From Anoxybacteroides voinovskiense (GTDB lineage: Bacteria > Bacillota > Bacilli > Bacillales > Anoxybacillaceae), in contig NZ_JACIDE010000003.1 of NCBI RefSeq assembly GCF_014196205.1, positions 1-64,000 on the forward strand: DNA of 64,000 nt. Reading direction: 5' to 3'. The notes beneath the pieces are model-generated. The model searched no databases. It was not told where the DNA came from and worked only from the letters and a program-made list of their open reading frames with translations. Numbering within the stretch: the stretch's first letter is position 1; each line of letters starts with the position of its first letter. Of the stretch, positions 53,884 through 62,924 are shown in pieces. The translations under genes were made by a program, and so were the position numbers.

Positions 53884-56142
53884 TTACATGCTTTCGTGGA
53901 ATGTGCGGTTAATGACATCGATTTGTTGTTCGCGCGTCAATTTAATAAAGTTTACCGCATATCCAGAAACGCGAATTGTTAATTGCGGATATTTTTCCGG
54001 ATGTTCCATGGCATCTAACAACGTTTCACGGTTAAAGACGTTAATGTTGAGATGGTGTCCGCCTTTTTCTGCATAACCATCTAAAATGGCGACAAGGTTG
54101 CGGACGCGAGTTTGCTCGTCTTTCCCAAGTGCTTTCGGTACAATCGAGAACGTGTTCGAAATACCGTCTAGTGCATGTTCATAAGGCAATTTGGCGACAG
54201 AGCTTAACGAAGCTAACGCGCCTTTTGTGTCGCGGCCGTGCAATGGGTTAGCCCCTGGTGCAAACGGTTCGCCTGCGCGGCGACCATCTGGCGTATTTCC
54301 TGTTTTTTTGCCGTATACGACGTTCGATGTAATCGTTAAAATCGATGTCGTATGCTTCGAATCGCGATATGTTTTATGTTTTTTCAATTTTGTCATAAAC
54401 CGTTCGACAATGTCGACAGCAATCGAGTCGACGCGGTCGTCGTTGTTTCCGTATTTCGGGAAGTCGCCTTCGATTTCAAAGTCAACGGCTAAGCCATTTT
54501 CGTCACGGATTGTTTTTACTTTCGCATATTTAATCGCACTTAATGAGTCAGCGACAACCGACAATCCAGCGATACCAGTTGCCATTGTGCGTAAAATATG
54601 CGTATCGTGAAGCGCCATTTCAATCCGCTCATAGCAATATTTATCGTGCATGTAATGAATAATGTTTAATGTATTAATGTAAAGCTCTGCGAGCCATTCT
54701 AACACTTGGTCGTATTTGCGCATGACTTCTTCATAGTCTAAGTATTCCGAAGTAACGGGTGCAAATTCTGGGCCAACTTGGATTTTTAATTTTTCATCGA
54801 CACCGCCGTTAATCGCGTATAGCAATGCTTTCGCAAGGTTTGCCCGCGCGCCGAAGAACTGCATTTGTTTACCGATTCGCATCGCCGATACGCAGCACGC
54901 AATGCCGTAATCGTCGCCGAATTCTGCGCGCATTAAATCGTCGTTTTCGTATTGGATCGAACTTGTTTTCATCGACATTTTCGCGCAATATTCTTTAAAG
55001 CCTTCCGGCAATTGTTTCGACCAAAGCACGGTTAAGTTCGGCTCTGGCGCCGGGCCTAAGTTATCAAGCGTATGAAGGAAACGGAACGAGTTTTTCGTCA
55101 CAAGCGGACGTCCGTCAATCGCGACGCCGCCGATCGACTCTGTTACCCATGTCGGGTCGCCGCTGAATAGCTCGTTATATTCCGGCGTTCTTGCGAATTT
55201 GACAAGGCGCAATTTCATGACGAAATGGTCGACGAGTTCTTGCGCTTCTTTTTCTGTTAAGACCCCTTCTTGCAAGTCGCGCTCGATATAAATGTCAAGG
55301 AACGTTGATACACGCCCTAAGCTCATTGCCGCGCCGTTTTGTTCTTTAATCGCTGCAAGATACGCAAAATATAGCCATTGAAATGCTTCGCGAGCGTTGC
55401 GTGCTGGTTCCGAAATGTCGTAGCCGTAGCTTAGCGCCATTTGTTTTAATTCTTGAAGCGCACGAATTTGTTCCGATAGTTCTTCGCGAAGGCGAATAAT
55501 ATCTTCGCTCATCGTCCGTGCGCCCGTGTTGCGCAAGTCTTTTTTCTTCTCTTCCATTAAGCGGTCAACGCCGTATAATGCCACGCGGCGGTAGTCACCG
55601 ATAATGCGGCCACGGCCGTATGCGTCAGGAAGACCAGTAATAATCCCAGCTTTTCGCGCCGCTTTCATTTCGTCTGTGTAGGCGTCGAACACCCCTTGGT
55701 TATGCGTTTTACGATATTCCGTAAAAATCTTTTTCACTTCGTCGCTCACTTCGTAGCCGTACGCTTCGCACGATTGTTCCGCCATGCGAATGCCGCCAAA
55801 CGGCATAAGAGAACGTTTAAACGGTTTATCAGTTTGGAAACCGACGACTTTCTCTAACGATTTGTTTAAGTAGCCAGGTTGATGGGAAGTAATCGTCGAA
55901 ACGATTTCGGTGTCCATATCAAGAACGCCGCCTTTTTCCCGCTCCTGTTTCGACAATTCCATCACTTGTTCCCATAGCTGTTTCGTTGCTTCCGTCGGTC
56001 CTTCTAAAAACGATTCATCTCCATAGTACACAGTGACGTTGTTTAAAATAAAATCGCGGACGTTAATTTCCTTTTTCCATTTCGATCCTTTAAAGTTTCG
56101 CCACGGATCTAACGGAGTTTTTGTCATTACCATTTGTTCCAT
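53884..56142 (-). CDS. pflB: pyruvate formate-lyase
   Basis: 752 residues. Oxygen-sensitive glycyl-radical enzyme that converts pyruvate and CoA to acetyl-CoA and formate. The active-site pair is Cys416-Cys417 in GIACCVSAM, and the radical glycine is Gly727 in RVSGYAVNF. The ribosome site is GGGGGAAG. An Fnr-like and a Rex-like site lie upstream. It supplies acetyl-CoA to AdhE. No formate dehydrogenase complex is adjacent. Confidence 0.98.
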   Translation of the reverse strand: MEQMVMTKTPLDPWRNFKGSKWKKEINVRDFILNNVTVYYGDESFLEGPTEATKQLWEQVMELSKQEREKGGVLDMDTEIVSTITSHQPGYLNKSLEKVVGFQTDKPFKRSLMPFGGIRMAEQSCEAYGYEVSDEVKKIFTEYRKTHNQGVFDAYTDEMKAARKAGIITGLPDAYGRGRIIGDYRRVALYGVDRLMEEKKKDLRNTGARTMSEDIIRLREELSEQIRALQELKQMALSYGYDISEPARNAREAFQWLYFAYLAAIKEQNGAAMSLGRVSTFLDIYIERDLQEGVLTEKEAQELVDHFVMKLRLVKFARTPEYNELFSGDPTWVTESIGGVAIDGRPLVTKNSFRFLHTLDNLGPAPEPNLTVLWSKQLPEGFKEYCAKMSMKTSSIQYENDDLMRAEFGDDYGIACCVSAMRIGKQMQFFGARANLAKALLYAINGGVDEKLKIQVGPEFAPVTSEYLDYEEVMRKYDQVLEWLAELYINTLNIIHYMHDKYCYERIEMALHDTHILRTMATGIAGLSVVADSLSAIKYAKVKTIRDENGLAVDFEIEGDFPKYGNNDDRVDSIAVDIVERFMTKLKKHKTYRDSKHTTSILTITSNVVYGKKTGNTPDGRRAGEPFAPGANPLHGRDTKGALASLSSVAKLPYEHALDGISNTFSIVPKALGKDEQTRVRNLVAILDGYAEKGGHHLNINVFNRETLLDAMEHPEKYPQLTIRVSGYAVNFIKLTREQQIDVINRTFHESM

Positions 56143-56259
56143 ATCAGCTTCCCCCTTATTTATTAAAGACTATAACAGAGTCGCAAAAATCTATATAACA
56201 GTTTCTAGATATAGCATACTACATTTATAAAAAAGCGGGAGTACCCATTCGTGAATGAT

Positions 56260-56277
56260 TTGTGAAATTTTGAGCAA
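56260..56277. promoter_or_regulatory. degenerate Rex-like site upstream of pflB
   Basis: TTGTGAAATTTTGAGCAA has a perfect left arm, an ATTT centre and two mismatches in the right arm relative to the Rex palindrome. Confidence 0.5.
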
Positions 56278-56278
56278 A

Positions 56279-56294
56279 TGTGATGGACATCACG
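56279..56294. promoter_or_regulatory. Fnr/Crp-like site upstream of pflB
   Basis: TGTGATGGACATCACG fits TGTGA-N6-TCACA with one mismatch. It lies two bases from the Rex-like site and about 137 bases before the pflB start. The 398-base gap 56143-56540 holds this, the Rex-like site, the inverted repeat at 56390 and the livJ promoter. Confidence 0.65.
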
Positions 56295-56389
56295 TTTTTT
56301 AAAAAAACAGCACTGAATTGCAATAGGAAAATATTTAGTAACTTTTGTAACGATAATATTTAGAGGGACGAAATATTGTGCCGCAAAAG

Positions 56390-56433
56390 CGTCATAAATG
56401 TATTATTCCCGTGTTGAAAAGCGCATTATGACG
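56390..56433. promoter_or_regulatory. spaced inverted repeat upstream of livJ
   Basis: CGTCATAA (56390-56397) and TTATGACG (56426-56433) are perfect 8-base arms 28 bases apart. They may be two half-sites of one operator; unknown regulator. Confidence 0.4.
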
Positions 56434-56464
56434 AAAAAAGTTTTTTCCAGTAAAAAAATAATGC

Positions 56465-56493
56465 TTGTCTATTTGGACAATTCATATTATATT
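56465..56493 (+). promoter_or_regulatory. livJ promoter with overlapping dyad
   Basis: TTGTCT, 17-base spacer, TATATT. The -35 overlaps the dyad TTGTC-N6-GACAA (56465-56480). A poor CodY-like stretch AATTTTCAAAAGTGA follows at 56511. Confidence 0.55.
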
Positions 56494-56540
56494 TTTCTTA
56501 AAATAAAAAAAATTTTCAAAAGTGAAAAAGGGGGATTCGA

Positions 56541-57758
56541 ATGGTCTTAAAGAAAACGCTTTCCATTCTTGCAACAACGACACTGGCAGTCGGTATTTTA
56601 GCCGGATGCTCAGGTGGTCAGAAAAACGACACTGCCAATAACGGTGGAAACGGAGGTGGCGGTGGCGGCAGCAACGTCATTAAAATTGCGACGCAAAGCC
56701 CGCTTTCTGGTGGAAGTGCAACGCTGGGCGAATCAATTAAGCTCGGTGCGCAATTGGCGTTGGAAGAACAACAAGCGAACTTTGAAAAGCTTGGCTTTAA
56801 ATTAGAGCTTGTTCCATACGATGACCAAGGCGACCCGAAAAAAGGGGTAGCGAACGCGCAGTTAATCGGCGCTGATAAACAAGTATTTGGTGTTGTTGGT
56901 CACTTAAACTCCGGCGTAGCGATTCCATCGTCAGAAATTTATGAAAAGTACAGCATTCCAATGGTCTCTCCAGCAAACACAGCAACAGACGTAACAGACC
57001 GCGGGCTAAAAACAGTTAACCGCATTTGTGCCCGTGACGATTTCCAAGGACCTGCAGGCGCGAAATTCGCCGTTGAAACACTTGGCGCGAAGAAAATCTT
57101 TATCATTCAAGACAAAACCGCTTACGGTACTGGTTTAGCGGAAGCGTTCAAAAAAGGCGCGGAAGAACTTGGTGCGCAAATTCTTGGTTTTGAAGGAATT
57201 ACCGTTGGGGAAAAAGACTTTAACGGCGTCTTGAACCAAGTATTGGCGAAAAAACCTGACTTAATTTACTTCGGCGGCCTTTACACAGAAGGTGGTTTAT
57301 TGATTAAACAAGCGCGCGATAAAGGCATTAATGTGCCGATTATGGGCGGTGACGGGCTAGACTCTTCGACGCTTGTCCAAATCGCTGGCGATGCGGTGAA
57401 AAATACGTACATGACTTCAGCTGCTGGTTTAGCGACAGCAACAGACGCTGGAAAACAATTTGCGGAAAAATATAAACAAAAATTCGGTAAAGAGATCGAG
57501 TCTTATTCTGCATACGGCTACGATGCAATGGGCGTATTGCTTAAAGGACTTGAAAATGCAATTAAAGCAAATGGCAACAAGCTTCCAACACGTCAACAAG
57601 TAGCAGAAGAAGTTCGCAAAGTGCAAGATTATCAAGGAGTTGTAACAAAAGTAAGCTTTGACGAAAAAGGCGATAACAAATATGCGAAAATTTACATCTA
57701 CAAATTTGATGAAGCAAAATATCCGGCTAAGCTAGAGAACGAAGTAAGCAAACAATAA
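56541..57758 (+). CDS. livJ: branched-chain amino-acid ABC transporter, substrate-binding lipoprotein
   Basis: 405 residues. Signal peptide with lipobox LAGC, then a Gly-rich linker (NGGGGGGSN) and a periplasmic-binding-protein type 1 fold (KIATQSPLSGGSATLGESIK, then VVGHLNSGVAIPSSEIY). It captures Leu, Ile, Val or related amino acids at the outer membrane face. It has its own terminator, so it is likely made in excess of the permease. Confidence 0.95.
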   Translation: MVLKKTLSILATTTLAVGILAGCSGGQKNDTANNGGNGGGGGGSNVIKIATQSPLSGGSATLGESIKLGAQLALEEQQANFEKLGFKLELVPYDDQGDPKKGVANAQLIGADKQVFGVVGHLNSGVAIPSSEIYEKYSIPMVSPANTATDVTDRGLKTVNRICARDDFQGPAGAKFAVETLGAKKIFIIQDKTAYGTGLAEAFKKGAEELGAQILGFEGITVGEKDFNGVLNQVLAKKPDLIYFGGLYTEGGLLIKQARDKGINVPIMGGDGLDSSTLVQIAGDAVKNTYMTSAAGLATATDAGKQFAEKYKQKFGKEIESYSAYGYDAMGVLLKGLENAIKANGNKLPTRQQVAEEVRKVQDYQGVVTKVSFDEKGDNKYAKIYIYKFDEAKYPAKLENEVSKQ

Positions 57759-57769
57759 ACGGATGACCG

Positions 57770-57806
57770 GAAAAGGGTATGACATGTTTGCCGTACCCTT
57801 TTCTTT
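57770..57806 (+). terminator. terminator between livJ and livH
   Basis: GAAAAGGGTA (57770-57779) and TACCCTTTTC (57794-57803), followed by TTT. Confidence 0.85.
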
Positions 57807-57913
57807 CCGGCATCGTTTTGCGCCCGGCTTGTTGGTGGTAGACATTTGTTATGTACGAACAAAAAGCTGGGCGATTTTTCTGTAAAAGTAGCAAAAACAG
57901 GCGGGTGAACAAA

Positions 57914-58900
57914 ATGATCAATGAAGTGTTGCATACGTTGCCGCAAGTGTTAATTGATGGGTTAACGCTCGGAGCTGTTTATGCGATTGTCGCATTAGGA
58001 TATACGATGGTATATGGGATTTTGGAACTGATTAACTTTGCCCACGGGGAAATTTTTATGACGGGGGCATTTGTAGGAACGGCGATTTTATTGACGTTTG
58101 CGGGATTCGGCTGGTTGGCATCCATGCCAGCGCTCGTAGCACTTGTTTTAGTGCTTGTGGTTACGTCGGTAGTTACCGGTTTGCTTGGAATGGGAATTGA
58201 ACGAGTGGCATATCGTCCGTTGCGCAATGCACCGAAGTTAATCACGTTAATTACAGCAATTGGCGTTTCGTTTTTGCTTCAAGATATCGTTCGTTTTATC
58301 GCAGAATTGAAAAACGGCAACTACATTTTAACGGGACCAAGTTTATTTAGCGGGCAAATTGGGATTAAAGTTTCCTCTATTTCGTCGATATTTAACGATG
58401 CATCGGTCAAATCTTCGTTTTTTATCGTATTAATTGTAGCAGTCATTATGATGGTGACGTTGGACTTTTTCGTCAATAAAACAAAATGGGGAATGGCGAT
58501 GCGCGCTGTGGCGCAAGACCGGGAAACAGCGGCGTTAATGTCGGTAAACGTGAATAAAGTCATCGCTCTTACATTTTTTATCGGTTCTGCATTAGGGGGG
58601 GCAACAGGTGTATTGTTTGCCATTCAATACGGCACAATTGACCCGTATATCGGGTTTATTCTAGGATTAAAAGCTTTCACGGCTGCCGTTTTAGGCGGAA
58701 TCGGCAACATTCGTGGAGCGATGTTTGGTGGTATTTTGATTGGGATTATGGAAATGTTCGCGGCAGCGAACTTGCCAGTCATTTCACACGGCGTACTTGG
58801 CGCAGAGTATAAAGACGTATTTGCCTTTGCGATTTTAATTATCGTATTAATCTTCAAGCCAGAAGGGCTATTCGGAAAAGTGTCAGTAGAGAAAGTGTAG
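57914..58900 (+). CDS. livH: branched-chain amino-acid ABC permease LivH
   Basis: 328 residues with about eight membrane segments. LivH signatures LGAVYAIVALGYTMVYGILE, INFAHGEIFM and AFTAAVLGGIGNIRGAMFGG. The ATG at 57914 has GGCGGGTG upstream; an upstream in-frame extension to 57851 is not supported. Confidence 0.94.
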   Translation: MINEVLHTLPQVLIDGLTLGAVYAIVALGYTMVYGILELINFAHGEIFMTGAFVGTAILLTFAGFGWLASMPALVALVLVLVVTSVVTGLLGMGIERVAYRPLRNAPKLITLITAIGVSFLLQDIVRFIAELKNGNYILTGPSLFSGQIGIKVSSISSIFNDASVKSSFFIVLIVAVIMMVTLDFFVNKTKWGMAMRAVAQDRETAALMSVNVNKVIALTFFIGSALGGATGVLFAIQYGTIDPYIGFILGLKAFTAAVLGGIGNIRGAMFGGILIGIMEMFAAANLPVISHGVLGAEYKDVFAFAILIIVLIFKPEGLFGKVSVEKV

Positions 58901-58909
58901 GTGATCGAG

Positions 58910-60202
58910 ATGAAAAATTTGCTCTATGCGATCCAACAAAACAAGCGCCTTCAGGCTATCATCGTTGGCTTATACATCGTCGTTACGTTTTTTAGCTTAT
59001 ATTTGGCACAAAAATCAGTTGTTGCGTTTTTGCTTCTATTGTCGTCGCTGTTGCTTCTTTATTTCACAACGTTTTCTAACCGCGTGAAATGGCTGATTGG
59101 CGGGGTCGTAATGGTCGTACTGTTGCCGCTTGCCGCGAGCCAAGGAGAAGCGTATCAGTCGTACATGGAAGTTGCGACATTAGTCGGTATTTACATCGCG
59201 ATGGCACTCGGGTTAAACATTGTTGTCGGAATGGCAGGACTTTTGGACTTAGGATTTGTCGCCTTCTTTGCGCTCGGTGCATACACATACGGAATTTTTG
59301 CGACCGGTCAGGCGAACAACTTTATGCCGTTTGGGCATTATCCGCTATCCGGTGAAAGTTTCTGGGTATTTATTTTCATCGGTTGTTTTGTCGCAGCACT
59401 ATTCGGGATTTTGCTCGGCGTACCAGTGTTGCGTGTCAAAGGTGACTATTTAGCAATCGTTACGCTTGGATTCGGGGAAATTATCCGTATTATTTTTAAC
59501 AACTTGGACAAGCCAGTAAACATTACAAACGGTGCGATGGGGCTTGCGTCCGTCCAACCACCGCGTTTGTTCGGTATCGACTTTATGTATCCGAACCAAT
59601 TTTACTATATCGTCTTAGTCATTTTAGTAACGGTCATTTTTGCGGTACGCCGTCTTGAATTTTCGAAAATCGGCCGCGCGTGGAAAGCGGTACGGGAAAA
59701 TGAGATCGCTGCACAGGCGATGGGCATTCACCTTGTGAAAACAAAGCTTATGGCGTTTGCGGTCGGTGCTTCTTTCTCAGGAATGATGGGCGTTGTGTTT
59801 GCGGCGAAGCAAACGTTCGTGGACCCGACGAGCTTTACGTTGCTTGAATCGATTACGATTCTCGTCATGGTTATTTTAGGAGGAATGGGCAGTGTGCCAG
59901 GCGTTATTCTTGGGGCAGCGCTTGTAACGATTTTGAACTTGCAAGTGTTGACGGAATTGACGAACTGGCTGAACCAATTGAGCTTAAATGGGGTTATTAA
60001 CGTACCTGATGCGCTTTCTCCAGCGAAAATGCAGCGGTTTATTTTCGGGGTCATTTTAATTCTCTTTGCCCTTTACCGTCCGCAAGGGTTGTTGCCGGCG
60101 AAAAACCCTGTCTTCGATGAAAAGGATCTAAAAGATGCAGACAAACTAATCAACGCCGGCGTACAGAAGGAGGCGACGCAACATGTCCATCTTGACAGTT
60201 AA
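58910..60202 (+). CDS. livM: branched-chain amino-acid ABC permease LivM
   Basis: 430 residues. About ten hydrophobic segments; LivM signatures GLNIVVGMAGLLDLGFVAFF and GDYLAIVTLGFGEIIRIIF. The ATG at 58910 follows AGGTGATCGAG; a GTG at 58901, directly after the livH stop, is the alternative. Its end overlaps livG by 20 bases. Confidence 0.94.
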   Translation: MKNLLYAIQQNKRLQAIIVGLYIVVTFFSLYLAQKSVVAFLLLLSSLLLLYFTTFSNRVKWLIGGVVMVVLLPLAASQGEAYQSYMEVATLVGIYIAMALGLNIVVGMAGLLDLGFVAFFALGAYTYGIFATGQANNFMPFGHYPLSGESFWVFIFIGCFVAALFGILLGVPVLRVKGDYLAIVTLGFGEIIRIIFNNLDKPVNITNGAMGLASVQPPRLFGIDFMYPNQFYYIVLVILVTVIFAVRRLEFSKIGRAWKAVRENEIAAQAMGIHLVKTKLMAFAVGASFSGMMGVVFAAKQTFVDPTSFTLLESITILVMVILGGMGSVPGVILGAALVTILNLQVLTELTNWLNQLSLNGVINVPDALSPAKMQRFIFGVILILFALYRPQGLLPAKNPVFDEKDLKDADKLINAGVQKEATQHVHLDS

Positions 60203-60962
60203 AAACTTGACGAAACAGTTCGGCGGACTTGTCGCCAATAGCAATATCGACATGGAAGTGCAAAAAGGTTCGATTACGGCCGTCATCGGCCCGAACGGTG
60301 CTGGAAAGACGACATTTTTTAACATGGTTACAGGCGTCTATCAGCCGACGAGTGGCGAGATTTTATTAAATAATGAATCCATTGTCGGATTAAAGCCGCA
60401 TCAAGTGACGAAAAAAGGAATTGCCCGCACGTTCCAAAACATCCGCTTATTCGGCGCGATTACCGTATTGGAAAACGTCATGGTTGGCATGCATAACCAT
60501 CTTCACGGCGGATTGTTTAGTACCATTTTGAATTTGCCACGCGTGCGGAAAGAAGAAAAAGAAGCGCGGCGCGAAGCGTATCGCCTTCTTGAATACGTTG
60601 GGTTAGAATCGTTCTATAACGAAGAAGCAAGCAGCTTGCCGTACGGAGCGCAGCGGAAATTAGAAATTGCCCGCGCGCTTGCAACGAAGCCGAAAGTGTT
60701 GTTGCTTGACGAGCCGGCGGCAGGGATGAACCCGAAAGAAACGAGCGAATTGACAAAGCTCATTTACAATATGCGCGAAGAGTTGGATTTAACGATTGTC
60801 TTAATTGAACACGACATGAAGCTTGTCATGGAAATTTCGGAGCATATTGTCGTATTAGACCATGGAGAAAAAATTGCCGAAGGGACACCTGATGACATCC
60901 GCAATAACGAGAAAGTCATTGAAGCTTATTTAGGAAAAGGTGCTGCTACAACGGCTTCGTAA
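60183..60962 (+). CDS. livG: branched-chain amino-acid ABC ATPase LivG
   Basis: 259 residues. Walker A GPNGAGKTT (about residue 36); the signature is LPYGAQRKLEIARAL instead of LSGGQ, as usual for LivG; Walker B LLLDEPAAGMNP and the switch His in LIEHDMKLVM. The ribosome site AAGGAGGCG lies inside livM. Confidence 0.97.
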   Translation: MSILTVKNLTKQFGGLVANSNIDMEVQKGSITAVIGPNGAGKTTFFNMVTGVYQPTSGEILLNNESIVGLKPHQVTKKGIARTFQNIRLFGAITVLENVMVGMHNHLHGGLFSTILNLPRVRKEEKEARREAYRLLEYVGLESFYNEEASSLPYGAQRKLEIARALATKPKVLLLDEPAAGMNPKETSELTKLIYNMREELDLTIVLIEHDMKLVMEISEHIVVLDHGEKIAEGTPDDIRNNEKVIEAYLGKGAATTAS

Positions 60963-60977
60963 AGGGGGAACCTCGCA

Positions 60978-61685
60978 ATGAGTTTGCTACGGCTAGAAGA
61001 TATTAACACATTTTACGGCGGAATTCACGCATTAAAGGGAGTTTCGCTTGAGGTAAACGAAGGCGAAATCGTGACGCTAATCGGAAGTAACGGTGCCGGA
61101 AAATCGACGACATTAAAAACGATTAGCGGGCAAGTGAAGCCGAAAAGCGGAAAAATTATTTACAATGGGCAAGACATTACAAACACGCCACCGCACGTGA
61201 CGGCGTTGACAGGCATTGCCCATGTACCGGAAGGACGGCGAATTTTCCCGCGCTTAACGGTCAAGGAAAATTTAGAGATGGGTGCGTTTTCGGTGAAAGA
61301 TAAGCGGGTCATTGAGGAACGAATGGAGCGCGTCTTTCATTATTTCCCGAGAATTAAAGAGCGTCTGCAACAAAAAGGCGGAACGATGAGCGGTGGCGAG
61401 CAGCAAATGCTTGCGATCGGTCGGGCGTTGATGATGCAACCAAAGCTGTTAATGCTTGATGAACCGTCGATGGGACTTGCGCCGATTATCGTCGAGCAAA
61501 TTTTTGAAATTATTAAAGAATTGAATGAGGAAGGTATGACGATTTTGCTCGTTGAGCAAAACGCGTTCCAAGCGTTGCAAATCGCTCATCGCGGCTACGT
61601 CATTCAAACAGGCGAAATTGTCATGTCTGGGCTTGGAAAAGACTTACTTGTCAACGAACAAGTGCGCGAGGCGTACTTAGCATAA
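60978..61685 (+). CDS. livF: branched-chain amino-acid ABC ATPase LivF
   Basis: 235 residues. Walker A GSNGAGKSTT, signature MSGGEQQMLAIGRAL, Walker B LLMLDEPSMGLAP. Pairs with LivG. Last gene of livHMGF. Confidence 0.97.
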   Translation: MSLLRLEDINTFYGGIHALKGVSLEVNEGEIVTLIGSNGAGKSTTLKTISGQVKPKSGKIIYNGQDITNTPPHVTALTGIAHVPEGRRIFPRLTVKENLEMGAFSVKDKRVIEERMERVFHYFPRIKERLQQKGGTMSGGEQQMLAIGRALMMQPKLLMLDEPSMGLAPIIVEQIFEIIKELNEEGMTILLVEQNAFQALQIAHRGYVIQTGEIVMSGLGKDLLVNEQVREAYLA

Positions 61686-61687
61686 TG

Positions 61688-61717
61688 AAAAGGACTCCAA
61701 GGAAGGGGTCCTTTTCT
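61688..61717 (+). terminator. terminator after livF
   Basis: AAAAGGACTCC pairs with GGGGTCCTTTT (61688-61698 with 61705-61715, one mismatch) and runs into TTTTC. Confidence 0.85.
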
Positions 61718-61771
61718 ATTGCCGCAAGTTTTTGTACAATGAATGTCGTGCTTACAAACAGGAAGGTGAAG

Positions 61772-62485
61772 ATGATGGACGAAAAGGAAGCAAAAGCGTT
61801 CATTGAACAGCTGCAGCAAGAAGGATTATTAACGGAAGCAATGCGCCCTGTGTGGCAAATGATTATGCCGGAACGTCTGAAGCGAATGTATGACGTATTG
61901 AACGAACGAACCCGCTATATCACGATCATTACCGAAGCGGTCGACGACCCGCATAACCAAGCGGCTGTGCTGCGTTCCGCGGAAGCATTTGGCTTGCAAG
62001 ACGTCTATGTCGTCACAGGGAGTGCCCCGTTTCAGCCGAATCCGTTTGTGACACGTAATGCGGATAAATGGTTGACCGTTCAGCAAAAGAAAGACATTCA
62101 GACTGCTATCCAACAATTAAAAGAAAGCGGTTATCAAGTGTTCGCAAGCTATTTAGGGGAAGGGACGATTCCTCTTCAAGCAATCGATGTATCGAGACCG
62201 ACGGCGCTATTATTTGGCAATGAACATCGTGGCGTATCAGATGAAGCCATTCGTTTAGCGGATGGGACGTTTATGATTCCAATGCATGGATTTGTGCAAA
62301 GTTTTAACATTTCCGTCGCCGCTGCTTTAACGCTATATGACGTGACGGAGCGGGCGCGTCGCCAAGCTGGTGAGGCGTATTATTTGCCGTTTGCGGAGAA
62401 AAAGGCGCTATATGAACAATGGATGTGGCAAACGCTTCAGCCGCGGCTGCGCCGGATGATGGAAATGCAGTTTCAAAAAAGCTGA
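61772..62485 (+). CDS. trmH: tRNA (Gm18) 2'-O-methyltransferase-like TrmH
   Basis: 237 residues. SPOUT family with the three SpoU motifs: NQAAVLRSAEAFG, LLFGNEHRGVSDEAI and IPMHGFVQSFNISVAAAL. Probably methylates the ribose of G18 in tRNAs. The ATG at 61772 has AAGGTGA upstream. A 29-codon extension in frame runs across the livF terminator and is rejected. Confidence 0.93.
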   Translation: MMDEKEAKAFIEQLQQEGLLTEAMRPVWQMIMPERLKRMYDVLNERTRYITIITEAVDDPHNQAAVLRSAEAFGLQDVYVVTGSAPFQPNPFVTRNADKWLTVQQKKDIQTAIQQLKESGYQVFASYLGEGTIPLQAIDVSRPTALLFGNEHRGVSDEAIRLADGTFMIPMHGFVQSFNISVAAALTLYDVTERARRQAGEAYYLPFAEKKALYEQWMWQTLQPRLRRMMEMQFQKS

Positions 62486-62512
62486 TCTTCGAAGGAAGGT
62501 CAGCTTTTTTAT
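62475..62512 (+). terminator. terminator after trmH
   Basis: AAAAAAGCTGATC and GGTCAGCTTTTTT form a stem whose second arm is the T run. It overlaps the trmH stop. Confidence 0.9.
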
Positions 62513-62513
62513 A

Positions 62514-62671
62514 AGGTAAGAAAGTATAAAATTTTACGATTAGGTGGAGTGCTGTCTAGCTCCAAGCGCCATCGGCTCGAGTCGTTCCGCCTCTTCTTTC
62601 GGCGGCTAAGTCTCCTCGGTAGGGCTTGTGCGATCTTCGCCGATAGACGGGCGCTTTGCGCTTTTCTTAAC
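62514..62671 (+). repeat. dispersed repeat, fuller copy
   Basis: A structured element: left end AGGTAAGAAAG, then GTCTAGCTCC and AAGCGCC (62564-62570), which pairs with GGCGCTT (62650-62656). Inside are CCGCC/GGCGG and other hairpins. It ends GCGCTTTTCTTAA. The right 58 bases match the copy at 52278-52335. It lies in the 439-base gap 62486-62924, which also holds a lone DnaA box at 62753-62761 and the Rex-like site. Confidence 0.8.
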
Positions 62672-62817
62672 GTGTCTACTTAGTAGATTCCCGTTTAGGA
62701 TAGCGAATCCTTTTTTTGTTTAAAAGTAGTTTCAATGGCGCATTTTCATGTTTTATCCACACAATCGAATATTTCATGAACAATTTTTGAACGAATCGTG
62801 ACAAAAATTTTGCGTAT

Positions 62818-62835
62818 TTGTGAACTTTTTCGCAA
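62818..62835. promoter_or_regulatory. Rex operator-like site upstream of qoxA
   Basis: TTGTGAACTTTTTCGCAA fits the Rex palindrome with one mismatch in the right arm (TTCGCAA for TTCACAA). It lies 90 bases before qoxA. A weak promoter candidate TTTCAA (62841) with TATGTT (62863) follows it. Confidence 0.6.
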
Positions 62836-62924
62836 AACCGTTTCAAACATTTTCACTTTTGATATGTTAGAAACAAACGTATTGAGCATGGGATGTCATT
62901 TTGCAAATGTAAGGAGGAACACCG

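Noticed and set aside
56511-56525. CodY box before livJ
   Set aside because: Five mismatches in a very AT-rich stretch; not better than background.
62753-62761. Lone perfect DnaA box upstream of qoxA
   Set aside because: A single box with no neighbours is expected by chance at this window size.
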